Origin: Calonectria ilicicola
Lineage: Eukaryota; Ascomycota; Sordariomycetes; Hypocreales; Nectriaceae
DNA: 64,000 bases
Assembly: GCA_020809705.1 (NCBI GenBank)
Contig: CP085828.1
Span: forward strand, 6,510,001 to 6,574,000
Direction of reading: 5' to 3'
A model generated the notes under the pieces. The model searched no databases. It had not been told where the DNA came from and was given only the letters and a program-made list of their open reading frames with translations. The translations under genes were made by a program, and so were the position numbers. Below are positions 1-10,900 of the stretch, one piece after another (position 1 is the stretch's first letter; each line of letters starts with the position of its first letter).

Positions 1-1101
1 GAATGAGTTGATGTGTTTCCTGACGTGCGTTGTGTGTGGATTTGTTGCAGTTGAAACAATTGTGAGGTTGCTGTGGGTAGGGGGAGAGCTGCAACATCCA
101 TGCCATGTTGCGACGTTTGGTAATCTACGAAAAATGGATGTTGTTTGAATACACTGGTAAATATGTCTCATGTGTCTCTTGCGTCTCTTGTATCTCTTGA
201 GGACTGGAATGTGGATGTGATCCAAGCTCTATTGCAGCTAGACTCGCTCATCTCCCAGTTCTTCCCAACTATCATTATTCATACCAAGTACCTACATGCC
301 CAAGCTAGCAGCTGCGTTGCTGGGCAGCATGGTTTGACAAGAACATGTAGCTCATTTACAAACTCTTAGCTCGAGCTACCTTTGCTGTGCATCTCCTCCG
401 TACTACAAGTAAGCATGGCACATGACACTACTTGCAAGTTGTGCCCTCATTTCAATACCACAGAACTCAACTACCACAAAATATCAATTTGATGGTTAAA
501 AATAAATAAATATTAATAATAATACAAAAGCAATTAGGTTGTATCTAAGAATTCTTTTTACACAACTATATATATTTATAGAGTTGTTGATTTCGTGGGG
601 AAATTCAAGGAGAAGCAGAGGGCACAATCACTCAAACACTGCATTGCACACATCTCCTGACACAAGACACATATTGGTTCAACTTTTACATTTCCGTTTT
701 GCGGATAATATTACTAAAGCCTGTGATGTTTGCCTATACCATCATGTCCCTCCCTTGCTTTTTTGTCCTCCTCTCGAATCACCAATGCCCATCCGTTGTA
801 TCGTGTACATGAATATCAGTGGCACATCAAAGTCAAGGAACTGCTGGAAGGTCAGGGGAATCGCAGAGGGGGATTGAGTATTCCTAAAAAAACAACAAAT
901 CAAATGTAAAGAGAAGAAAGCGACAAAAAAACCACAGGTGAGACCGTGTCTACATGATTGGTGCGAACCCATAAACTCCAGTCCTGACCATGAATCCCAT
1001 ACTGCACAATTGCCGTCCCGATTGCCTCCAAACCCTAACGTGTCCTCCAGCCAATCAAACAAAATGAGATATAGAAAAAAAGGGAAATAAATTCACACCC
1101 C
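1..1101. other. Intergenic / 3' flank, no gene seen
   Basis: I see no convincing coding frame here. The part from about 480 to 600 is AT-rich with short runs of TAA/ATA. The segment next to 1101 is the probable 3' untranslated region of the minus-strand gene that ends at 1102. A 106-codon minus frame at 742-1062 has no recognisable domain and ordinary non-coding composition. Confidence 0.6.
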
Positions 1102-3084
1102 TTACGCCACATGGTTGCATTGCTGCGTCGCCCGTTTTCCGCGGCCGGCTTTGGTTCCGCATCGTGGTCCGCGGAACAGAGTGTTCAGTAGTGGAGCGCG
1201 TCCTTTGCTTGCGCTGGCGCCATCGGGGTGTCGTGCCTTGAAGGCTTCAATCGCATTGGCCTTCTTTTCGGCCATGAATTCTTTGGCTTTGTCTTCGTAT
1301 CGGTCGTGTTCGTCTTTGTATCCAGCCACCTTGAGCCACCATAACCTGGCTGCGATCTGGGCGTCAAGAAGGTTTAGGTGAGCCTGATCCTGGACATCTT
1401 GTGCAGTAAGTAGTTGCTGGGAGACTTTATCTGTAATGCTCTCAACCTTGTCCGAGATCTTCTCGGCAGTATCATGAATGCGGGTTCGGGCATTCACCTT
1501 GATGAAGCCCAGAGAGCGGTGGGCATTGTGGAATCGAGTGCTGAGCTCCTTAAACAAGCTGTCAGAAACCGTCAAGACATTGTCAGAGGCTGACTCTAAA
1601 GAGCGCCTGGCCTCCCCGAGGCATCGCTCCGCCTCTTGAGCAGCAGCGGGCACAAGGTCAGTCAAGTCCTGGGCAAGGTTCTTCGTCCTCTCTAAAGCAC
1701 CTCCCACAATGCCCTTTTCAAAGGTGATGCGGAACACCTGGTGGACCTTGGGTCGGCAGAGTGCAGTGATTTCAACCTGCACTGTTCCGTGGGTTTCTTT
1801 TTGGGGAAATTTAATAACAACGCCATCATCGGCAGAGGAGACGTCAATGGGGACAGTGTCAACTCCCCGGGTAGCCGAAAACATTAGACACTTCTTTGAG
1901 AGCCATGTTCGCTTGACATCGCTGGGAATACGAACAAGATAATTGGAATTCTGCTGCTTGAAAACAGCTAGTTCGGGCTTCTTGCCTCCAAAGAGCCACT
2001 CATCAGGTTTGATGTCTTCAAGTGGGACAAGCTCGGCTGTACCAGTTGATGTGGACAAGGCCCACGATGTAGACGAGGCTTGGCTAGTAGGCAGAGCTGT
2101 TGTAGTGGAGTGGATAGTTAGGACGGAAGTGGCTGCGGGATTGTGGGGGTCCGATGGTGGGGATGAGAAGAAGGCGGGGATCAACAGGGCGATGAGGATA
2201 AGGATACCGGGGGGGATGTCAAAGCCGGTTCCCCTCAAAGGGCCCCAAGAATAGGCACGGCTACCCCAGATGTATTGATGCCATTGTCTGACTGATGACT
2301 TGAGCGAGACTTCGGCGTCTTCTTCAGAATCGCTTTCATCATCTGAGGCGGCGGCGTCTAGCCAGCTCTCAACAGCCTCGGTAGATCGGTCCACGATCTT
2401 GCTAGCTTCCGGTGTGGGAATAGATGGAGTCTTGAGGCTCTGCTGTGTATACTCAAGAGACGATCGGGAACGGGCGTCGTCTTCAGACTCTGGCTCGGCG
2501 TCGTCATTGTTGGGCGACGTCTTAGTGACCATCCGTGACTGCTCAAGAATATTAGCAGCACGCTGGCCATCTTCGTTTTCGGGTGCAAGCTGAGCTTGAG
2601 GCTCAAGCCCGTCAGCAACGGATTCGTCATCAAATGTGCGCTCGGTGTCGGCAATGCTGTGGACGTCGTCGGGTCGATGAAAGTCGAGCGACCCGACCGA
2701 TTCGCTCATGGACTCGTTGTAGTTTTCATCCTGGGACTCGGTGTCGGTGCCCGAGATGAGCTCGTAGGTGGACTCAGAGAGGCCGGTATCTTCGGTAGGT
2801 GTGACACGCATGATGTCGGGATTACTGGACGAAATCCAGTTTGCGAGGTGGCGGCTGCCTAGCGGGCGGGGGAATCGGAGGGTGGGTTCGGAAATGGAGA
2901 GAGGATTGCGGGAAGCTGTTGAGGTTGCTGTTGGGGTTGTTGGCGAGAGGTTCGAGATCGAAGTGGTGGTGGTGGTGGTGGATGCGGCAGTGCTGTTGCT
3001 GCGTGGAGGGGTCACAGGCGGCTCTGGTGATGTATCACGGCGGGTGACAGTTGGTGTGCAAGGTGGCGAGCCCTGCTGTTCCAT
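1102..3084 (-). CDS. Hypothetical Ser/Thr-rich single-pass membrane protein
   Basis: This is a single-exon frame of 660 residues starting at the ATG at 3084; I do not recognise a family. Residues 1-260 are low-complexity and rich in Ser, Thr, Pro and acidic residues, with a Thr run near 36-41 encoded by a GTG/GGT repeat on the plus strand; this half should be disordered. One clear hydrophobic segment lies at about 291-307 (ILILIALLIPAFF core). Residues 350-450 look like a compact beta-rich region. Residues 470-620 are predicted amphipathic helix, with several Lys/Glu-rich stretches, and the tail is basic (RCGTKAGRGKRATQ). There is no signal peptide, so an internal signal-anchor topology is likely, with a disordered N-terminal side and a helical C-terminal side. 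Possible roles are an ER or nuclear-envelope scaffold, which is inference only. Coding status is well supported by length and composition; function is unknown. Confidence 0.8.
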   Translation of the reverse strand: MEQQGSPPCTPTVTRRDTSPEPPVTPPRSNSTAASTTTTTTSISNLSPTTPTATSTASRNPLSISEPTLRFPRPLGSRHLANWISSSNPDIMRVTPTEDTGLSESTYELISGTDTESQDENYNESMSESVGSLDFHRPDDVHSIADTERTFDDESVADGLEPQAQLAPENEDGQRAANILEQSRMVTKTSPNNDDAEPESEDDARSRSSLEYTQQSLKTPSIPTPEASKIVDRSTEAVESWLDAAASDDESDSEEDAEVSLKSSVRQWHQYIWGSRAYSWGPLRGTGFDIPPGILILIALLIPAFFSSPPSDPHNPAATSVLTIHSTTTALPTSQASSTSWALSTSTGTAELVPLEDIKPDEWLFGGKKPELAVFKQQNSNYLVRIPSDVKRTWLSKKCLMFSATRGVDTVPIDVSSADDGVVIKFPQKETHGTVQVEITALCRPKVHQVFRITFEKGIVGGALERTKNLAQDLTDLVPAAAQEAERCLGEARRSLESASDNVLTVSDSLFKELSTRFHNAHRSLGFIKVNARTRIHDTAEKISDKVESITDKVSQQLLTAQDVQDQAHLNLLDAQIAARLWWLKVAGYKDEHDRYEDKAKEFMAEKKANAIEAFKARHPDGASASKGRAPLLNTLFRGPRCGTKAGRGKRATQQCNHVA

Positions 3085-6000
3085 AACGAGAAGGAAGCTA
3101 AATCAGCGACGTCTTATCACATTATAGGCTGCAGCGATGCATATGAGGAAAAGCCGTGAGCCCCAGGCGAAGCTTATACGTGAGGGGCAGGATTTAGGCG
3201 GACCGAGAAGCCAACGGGTCGCCGGGAAATGGAGGGGTGAGCAGGTCAAGGCGGAGGGGAGGCAAATACGTGGATGGATAAATGGGCGAATGGTGGCGGC
3301 GGGGTGAGAAGCAGGGACCGTTTTGTGACAGCTGGGAGAGTGGAAGCAGGAGGAAGAGATAGACAGAGGAAGAGAGGAGAAGAGGAGAAGAGAGCGCGCA
3401 CTTACCAGCATGCGTAAAGTAAGGAAGAGAAGAAGCGAGACGAGGAAGCGGAGAAACGCTTCGGCGCTGATGCAACCCGTTGAGGTTCCCGTCGAATTTG
3501 GTTTGTAAGGTAAGGTGAACGTGAACCTCTGTGAACGGACCGGGACCGATGAGGCGTGAGCTAATAATACCCCAGTTCAGTCCAGTGCGAAGCAAGCGCA
3601 AGACACCCTTTTCGCGCTCTGGTTCGCTGGAGGCATGCACAGTGGAAATTCCAACGTGGTTTGTCTTGTGCCGTGGTGCCTGTCCGCAGCCTGTCTTTGC
3701 CTGCCTGCCTGCCTGCTGGGCTGAGGCTGCCTAAGGGTGGTTTGGTTTGTACAAGAGGCGCCGCACGCGGGGGGCCAGGACAGCAAGGTGGGGAAAAGGC
3801 GCAACGAACAGCAAAATAGAGAGCCTTCTTTCGGTGAGGTGCTTGCGATGACGTTGCAAATAGCAGGCGAAGCGGTTAGCTGGTGGTTTAACGTTGACAA
3901 CTCTGGTCCCGAGTGACCTGGCCGATGGGGACCGGCGCGATGAACCTGGGTCAGCCTTGATAAGATGCTAGTTCGGGAGTGGGTTCCTATCGGTGCGCTA
4001 CCGGTGACGTCGGGTTTGAGCGGCGGGCGAAGCGGTGGGAAAGGGCGTGGGGAGAGGAGGTAAGCAAGCAAGGTGAGAATGGAAGTGTGGGAAAAGAAGA
4101 GGTCGGCAGCGATGGGAATGGAGTAGAAATGGGCTTCGTCGACCGAGAGCCAGAGCCAGAGCCAGACATGCGTGAATCGAATCTAGAGGTGGGAGGCGCA
4201 TTCACGTTGGTGGCTCCGGCCAGGCGACAGGCTGTATCAGCCCGCAGCCAGGGTCGCGGCAACTTTGGATGGGGAGAGGTGCAGGGCTGGCGCAGTAGTC
4301 CACATTGAAAGTGAATTGGATCATGGCTTTCTTACACGCCGGGATGGTGCATCAGGCTGGCCGGGCGCATTGAAAAAGAAAAGAAAAAAAAAGAAAGGAC
4401 CATGAGCATACACACGTCGGCGCAGTGTTCATCTCCTGGAAGTCTCATCAACATGCTTTCTTTCTCTCCATTTCCCTTCATCCGCTTTCCTTGCTTCTTG
4501 TTCCCTCCCTCCGCCGTCAACTCAATACCTACCAAGCGCCCATCAATGCATTCTGATACTGGCCCAATCGACAAGGATCCACTACGCCAGGAGGGGCAAT
4601 CCCCATCGCTCTCATGCACTCACTCCCGCACCCTCTGACACTGGTCGATACACGTCAGATCAGGTACCAACAAAGCTTCGTTGTACAGTGCAAAAAAAGC
4701 ACAAAGTGCGCCTGTGTGCTGCCTTGGACAATTCCCCCCCATCCTCGTTTCTTTCTAGTTTCCAGGCGCATTCCTCTCATTTCAGCTCCCGTCTCGTCAA
4801 AAGCGCACAATACTCGCCTCTTGGCCAAATACATCATCGTGCTCATACCCTTGCTCGTTTCTTATCGTTTTCGTTATCGTGCCCCACCATTTGGACGTCG
4901 TGACTGTCCCCTAGCGCAGTCGCAACTGCGGGGTACTTACACCTTGGGCGACCGCGTGAGCAGCTCAACGACGAACCATTTCGCCTGTCGAACGTTGTCT
5001 CCCCATCTCGAGAGTCAGCCATGAGGAGCCATGAGACACATCAGCCCAGTTTTGCCTATAGTCTTCGGCGCAGTCGGCACTTTTAATCCCTCTTTTGCAG
5101 TTCCCCTCGTTGCAAGTTGCGTATTCTTATTCAAGCTTGCTCTGGCTGGTTGGGCCGTCTCGTCTCTCATCCACCACCACACCCACTACCCAACCCAAAT
5201 CAGCATTTTCCAATGCAGCTCCCTCAGCATGTTGCTTTCATTGTCATGCATATACGCCCGGATCCTCCGTTTCTGACTGACTAGGTTTGAGGATCATACT
5301 GCCGTAAATATCCCATCATTCAAATGCATTTTCACAGCACCCCTCACAGGCCATATGACGTAAGACAACTAACTCGGCGGCGACCAAGGAATGCCCTTAT
5401 GCCGCTTCAAAACCACAACCACAGCCAAACGTCTCTCCGTTCGGCCTTTAATTGTCTGACTCACAGGCCCGATTCCGGGCTTCACTCCACCTCGCGCCAT
5501 TTGGCGTCGTGGCACACACACACACGTTTTATATAGTCTATATCCAATATGCATGTCTTATCGACCTACCGTGCCTGACCTACCTAATCGAGTAGCTCCC
5601 ACCAAATCAAAGAGTAGACCTATTCCGGTTTTAGTCGCCAACTATACTAGATCGGATTTTGTCCCTCTTTGAGCCCTATTTAGGCGAACGTGGGTGTGCT
5701 TTATTTAGCAATCAGGTCAGTTCAACACCAAGCCCCAAGCCCCAAGCCCCGTCCCAAGAAGGCCAACATGAGCACGATACAGCTCTTGAAAAAAAAAAAA
5801 AAAAAAAAGGGGGGGGTTATTTTAAAAGATTTTCGAATTAGCCCAGTAATATGTATATATACATTATATATAAATAAATATTGTTTAAATTATTAGATGG
5901 AATAATTTGAAGATACATTTCTTTCATTTTTTATTCGTAGATTGATATTATGGAATAGTTCAATGCTGTGGTGTGGAAGGTGATCAAAATACACCAACAC

Positions 6001-7005
6001 ACAATATTATAACAGCTGCAATGCAATTGTAACGCTGGATAGTCGGACAAGCGGCAGGGTATCGTAAAAGCTTATAAAGATTTACTCTGCCCCGTAACAA
6101 TGCAGTTGTGAGCTATCAGATAAAAAGTACAATACCAAGGGAATACGCAAAATGAACCGGCAAATACGAAAAATAAATTCTGCAACCATGTAGGTTTGTA
6201 CTTTGTTCTGCACATCTTGTTTTGTCTTTTTATGCCCATGGTATGTAGCCGTGGGGCAAAAACGTGGTCATGAGCGGCGTCGCGAGATTCACCCCATGCT
6301 AGCGTGCGTTGATACCAGCATCACGTCCGAGGCTTGCCTTCATACAGGCGATGTTATATTTGACCGACAAGATATGCCTAACATGGTTAGATCATGGCCA
6401 GATCGCCAAGCCGCGCCGCAGAGCCGTATAGATAATATAAACAAGGCTCCAGTGAAAGGAAATCAATATCGGAAAGCACGGCAAGAGGAAAGAAAGGGTT
6501 TGTTTTGATCAGAATCAAGAGCTCAATTATTGCATCACCAAGTCATAGCTAGTCATACATGGGCAAAATGGCCCGTCTATAATAAAATGCAAAATGCCAC
6601 CTTCCGTTCCCTCTCGTCTAGGAGGCTCAGTCATACCGGCAGCTAATCGCTATGCCCTTCATGAAAACAAAGCAAAATACCAATCCCAGTTTTTCTATCG
6701 GTCTCGCCGGTTCATCCCAGTTGCCCGTGACTCCCAACCCCAGTAGGAGATGTTGCTCATCTCGCGAGAGCAAAAACTCAAAACTCAAAAAAAGAAACTC
6801 CACCAGATAGGTTGTAATATAAGAAAAGAAATAATATAACGAGTAGTGTGGAGAGGGCTCCGCTTGGGAGCTCGCCGCATCCATAGGGGGTATCGTATAA
6901 TAAGCGCCGGTGTCTAGGTCTATAGAATGACCAGCGCAGTAAAGAAAAGAATTTGTCGTGACAGCATTACTGCGAGATTGTGCAGAAGGATGATTATGTG
7001 ACAGT
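3085..7005. other. Gene-free spacer (3.9 kb)
   Basis: This holds the divergent 5' side of the gene starting at 3084 and the 3' side of the phosducin-like gene. I see no conserved coding frame: frames of 100-164 codons at 3.2-4.3 kb overlap on both strands and consist of GC-rich leader-like low complexity. A CTGCC tetranucleotide-type run lies near 3700-3715, a CA dinucleotide run near 5512-5524, and an A20G8 homopolymer at 5789-5816. From about 5817 to 6200 the composition turns strongly AT-rich. Confidence 0.6.
5789..5816. repeat. A20-G8 homopolymer junction
   Basis: Twenty A residues (5789-5808) are followed directly by eight G residues (5809-5816). Short CCAAGCC-type direct repeats lie upstream (about 5727-5755) and an AT-rich block of roughly 360 bp follows. 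It could be a simple-sequence tract or the trace of a retroposed poly(A) tail. No target-site duplication was recognised. Confidence 0.8.
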
Positions 7006-7949
7006 TCATAGAATGTCATGCTTGTTGAAAAGCTTGGTCAATGACTCAGTACCAAAGGTCTCGTCATCGGGAATCATCTCAATCATGCCAGTCAGGTTGG
7101 CAAACAGGTCGCCCTGGTTGCGGTAGGCCAGAATAGCGGGCACAGCAGCGTTGTCAAACTCAATCTCCTCATAGTGGACCTTGACAAAGTGGATGTGATT
7201 AAAGTTCTTGACAAGGGGCATCATTGCCGACTCGATAGTGGAAGAAACTTCGCACTGGAGAATTGCCGTTAGCGAATAATTCGTTTAATGGATAGATATC
7301 ATCATTGTTGTTAACATACCTCGTGGTCGTAGACAAAGACGACAACAGTAGTTTCTCGGCCAACCTTCTCGATGGCATCGAGATATCCGAGAGCGTCCAC
7401 CTCATCCATACGTCCATAGACGCGGACGCTAGGGCTGGTTCTTCTGTTCCTGACGGCACGGCTGGCGTCGTTCTCAAGCTGGCGTCGTCGAGTCTCTCGC
7501 CACTCTGCGAGGAAGGCCTCTTCATCAGCATCACTGCCGGTGCTCTTGGTGTCCTCTTCGGACTCGCTGTCGCTGCTCTTGCTGCTCTTGGCGTGGCCCT
7601 CGAGGCCAAAGATGCTGGCACGGGCAGTGCGCACACGGTTGCGCCACTTGTTCTTGCGGGCAGCCTCGTAGTTGCGAGCGTCAGCGATGACACCCTTGAC
7701 GCCAGTGGAGCGGCCACTGTCAAAGGACGAAGGGGGCAGCTTGATGTCAGAGGCGCCAGCGCCGGTGAGTCGGTCGATAGTAGGCATACGCATGGCTGCG
7801 TCTATTTGAGTGTTGCGGAAGGTGTCTTCTTCAGTGAGGTCTTCAAGGTCTCTGAGCTCGGGGTCGTCGCGATCTTCAGGGTGAAGGGTCTCGCGGTGTA
7901 AGTTCTTTGCGACAAGGTCGTTAAATTCGTCTTGGGCTGAAGTTGACAT
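7006..7949 (-). CDS. bdm-1: Phosducin-like protein, G-beta-gamma assembly factor (BDM-1 type)
   Basis: There are two exons, 7949-7320 and 7254-7006, with a 65-nt phase-0 intron (GTATGT donor, CTCCAG acceptor), giving 292 residues. The start is the ATG at 7949. In the Cryphonectria BDM-1 and Aspergillus PhnA family these cytosolic proteins help fold and stabilise the G-beta subunit and its dimer with G-gamma; loss mimics loss of G-beta. Residues 1-150 are acidic and charged, with a serine/acidic run near 125-145 that resembles a casein-kinase-2 target region as in other phosducin-like proteins. Residues about 165-285 form the thioredoxin-fold domain: VRVYGRMDEVDALGYLDAI, then TTVVVFVYDHECEVSSTIES across the intron, then FVKVHYEEIEFDNAAVPAIL and RNQGDLFANL. 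The C-terminus LFNKHDIL is typical. The gene lies 8 kb from the G-beta gene on the same strand. The assignment is firm; splice sites were read by eye. Confidence 0.9.
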
Positions 7950-10900
7950 GATGGCAGATGTGGGATGGGGCAGGCTCTTTAATATGTCGATGGGGGATGG
8001 GGTGGCAAAGGGAAGGGGTTTGCTGGAGGGGAGAAGTGGTGTGTGTCCGTGTGTGAAAGTGAGAGTAAGAGAATGTGTCTGAGCTTTGGTGACGGGTATT
8101 GTTCTGGAAGTTGTGGAGCTGAGCAGGGCAAGGGTGAGGGTGAGAGCCGGGGAGGGCGGTGAGATCGAGCGCTTGGAGGAGTGAGAATTGTTGTGACTAG
8201 GGGCCGCCGTTGCGGAGCGTTGGGCTGTTTCAGGCCGGACGCTACTCGCGATGCAAGTTAAGGCGGGTTTGGGGGGGTAGAGTCCGGGGCCACCTGGTGG
8301 ACGAGGCGGCGCCGGGGATATGCTTGAGGCTTGATGCCGGACACGAGAGACGACGAGGGCGCAAGAGTCGGGCGAGGACAGGGATGCAGCGTACGTTGCA
8401 AGCGCGTGCAGAGGCAGTGAAGGAGTGAGGATGAGTGAGGCCCTGCGTGGTTAATGCGTGGCCGTGTCGTGCGTGTCCCAGGAGGAACGTCAGGCGGGGA
8501 GAACAAGCCACGCAACAGAATCAACCAGGTCCAGGGGCGTGACGACGTGGGGCAATGGCAATGGCAACGGCAACAACTGCGGCAGGGGGTAACAAGTTTT
8601 GAACTTTTTTGCCTTTTCGCGTTTTGTGTGTGTGAGCGCGCAACGAAAAAACTGTTTGGTGTGGTAGTGCGGTTGCGTGGTAGTGCGTGGTGGTGGTGTC
8701 TGAGGCGAGGGGGGGGGGGACAGACAGGCAGAGCGAGCTGTGTGGCTGGCGGGGCTCGTCCAAATCGTTCAACGGCCGTATCGGGAATCGGGGCTTTCTT
8801 GTTCAGCCCAGGCGATTCGACTAGCTACGAAAGAACATGGCACGTATCGCAATTATTCAGGGATATAGGAGGCTATGCTATTCCAGGATACAAACGATTA
8901 ATTGAGTTGAATTATTCACGGCAAGGCAGAGTTAGTCAGGGTTCAATCCCGGGCTTGTGAAATGAAAGTGGTTGCGAGTACGTATGAGGTTGCAACGGCG
9001 ATGGAGACAGTCCCCCGTCCGCGCAAGGAGGGTTGGACGGTAATGCCGACTGCACAATTGCATCTGCCGATCCATGGCGGATTTCGAATGTTTCAAGAGC
9101 AATCAAGCCCATGCTGCAAGTTGAGGCCGGCATGCCCAAAAATCCTCCCATATGCCAGGAAGTTGTGGCTGCCGGCAATGGGCTAGTTTAACGCCGCTCA
9201 TCTGAGCCAAATCGATCAGGGAACGCCTCTCAATGCAGCCTTCAGGCGCCCCCTTCTCAGAGGCGTCGCCTCGCCCAAAGCGCATCGCTTCAGGTACGCA
9301 CGCGGCACATCCGCCCGCCGTCACACCTCCAAAAGCTAGCAGACGTGGGCGCCGACGACGACGACGACGGGACACGACGGCGATGACGCCCGCTAACACC
9401 ACCCGCTCGCCGTGACACGACGGAGCAAGCCGAACCTATCGAGATTGCCAGCCCCCTGCGTCAAGCGTCGCCCGTCAACATTGCCAGGGCCGCCGGCCCC
9501 CCGCCAGACCAAAACAAGATGGCCTTGTTTCGACGCCGCAGTTTACTCGGAAGCGAACCGGGAATCTCGCCCATTCCAAAACCGGACCCCGTCACCAATC
9601 GCAACCGCGCAAGCCACTGCTAACCCCAATGTGAACGGCGACGTGCCTCAAGTTGACAGCCTCGGGCCCAGGTCCCTGTCCCGACGTTGATTTACGCTGG
9701 CTGGCCTCAGTCTGTGGTATCGACACACATGCAATGCTACCACGCCTGTGATCCAGGTCCCCCAGAATTCGGGAAATTTTGCTCTGTGCGGATTCTGGTT
9801 GTGTCACATCAGGGCTCGGCGCGTATGTAGTAATGCTGTGCTATCCTATCCTAGTTATCCGGTCCGGTCTTGGCCAGATTCGATTCTCGCTTGACTGCAA
9901 TGTTATGCTGTGTGTATGCTATGACCCTACGTGTTTGCAACTATAGCTACATTATAGCTATAGCTACATACATGCCCATACATGCACATGTGCAATGCAA
10001 TCAAACGGAGTCACATGCACAACTGACTGGCGCGCCGCCTTGCATCTGTGTCATCATCACCTGGTCAAGGCTTCGTCAACAGCTGCAAGAACCTCCTCCT
10101 CCGTCATTCAGTTGGTTGTTTTTGCCTCAATGAAGGCCCACCGGCAACTTCAGCCCTGGGCATCAACCACTTGTGACTGTGTGATGAGTGACCGTTTCAC
10201 TTGTTGCACGCCAGCGCCCTCGCATTAGCACCTTGGCCTTGTCCCCATTTGGGCATTAGCCTCTTGCCCAGCCCGCTCCGTGGCCCGCGCCCGCCGTCGG
10301 TTTCATGCTGTTCATCGTTTCAATCAATTCAACGCAGCCGTCCATCGATTGCCGCCCAGGGTGACAGACGGTGAGGTTGGAAGGACGGCAAACAGAGGAG
10401 CGGCCGCTCGCTGGCCCAATCCCGTGTCTTGTGATGCCTTCGTTCCCCCACTGTTGTTTGTGTCCGTTCGCTCTAGCGGCAGCCTCACCTGTAAGGCGGC
10501 AGGTTATCGATTGTGGTAGATTGTTAGGCGACGACCCGAGTGATCGGGGCGAGCTCGGTCTTGTCCCGGGGACATATTGTTGTCCTGTTCCGGGCCGGTT
10601 TACTACATCCGAATAGGAGCTGAGAGGGAAAGCGGTATCCCAAGGGTCTTGGTAGCGGTTGGCCATGGCTGGTCTCGATCGGGATCGCGAGTTGCCGTCC
10701 GGTGCTTTGATGCCCACCTGCAGACCCTGCACAAGTAGTTTGGGAATCAGAACCGCTTGCAGGGTCCATCGTTGTAGCATAGCCATGCATTACCATCTGC
10801 TGTGACTGACGAACTATGGCCGCACTGCCACTTTCGGCGCTGTGCGTCAACAAGTGCTTGGAAACCTGAACCTGGGAAAACCTCGTCTCTGGACGAAGGG

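Noticed and set aside
3194..4308. Several overlapping frames of 100-164 codons on both strands
   Set aside because: Mutual overlap, GC-rich low complexity and lack of domains point to promoter and leader sequence.
8925..8965. B-box-like GGTTCAATCCC flanked by a TTCAC/GTGAA inverted pair
   Set aside because: No A box or cloverleaf upstream; taken as a chance match.
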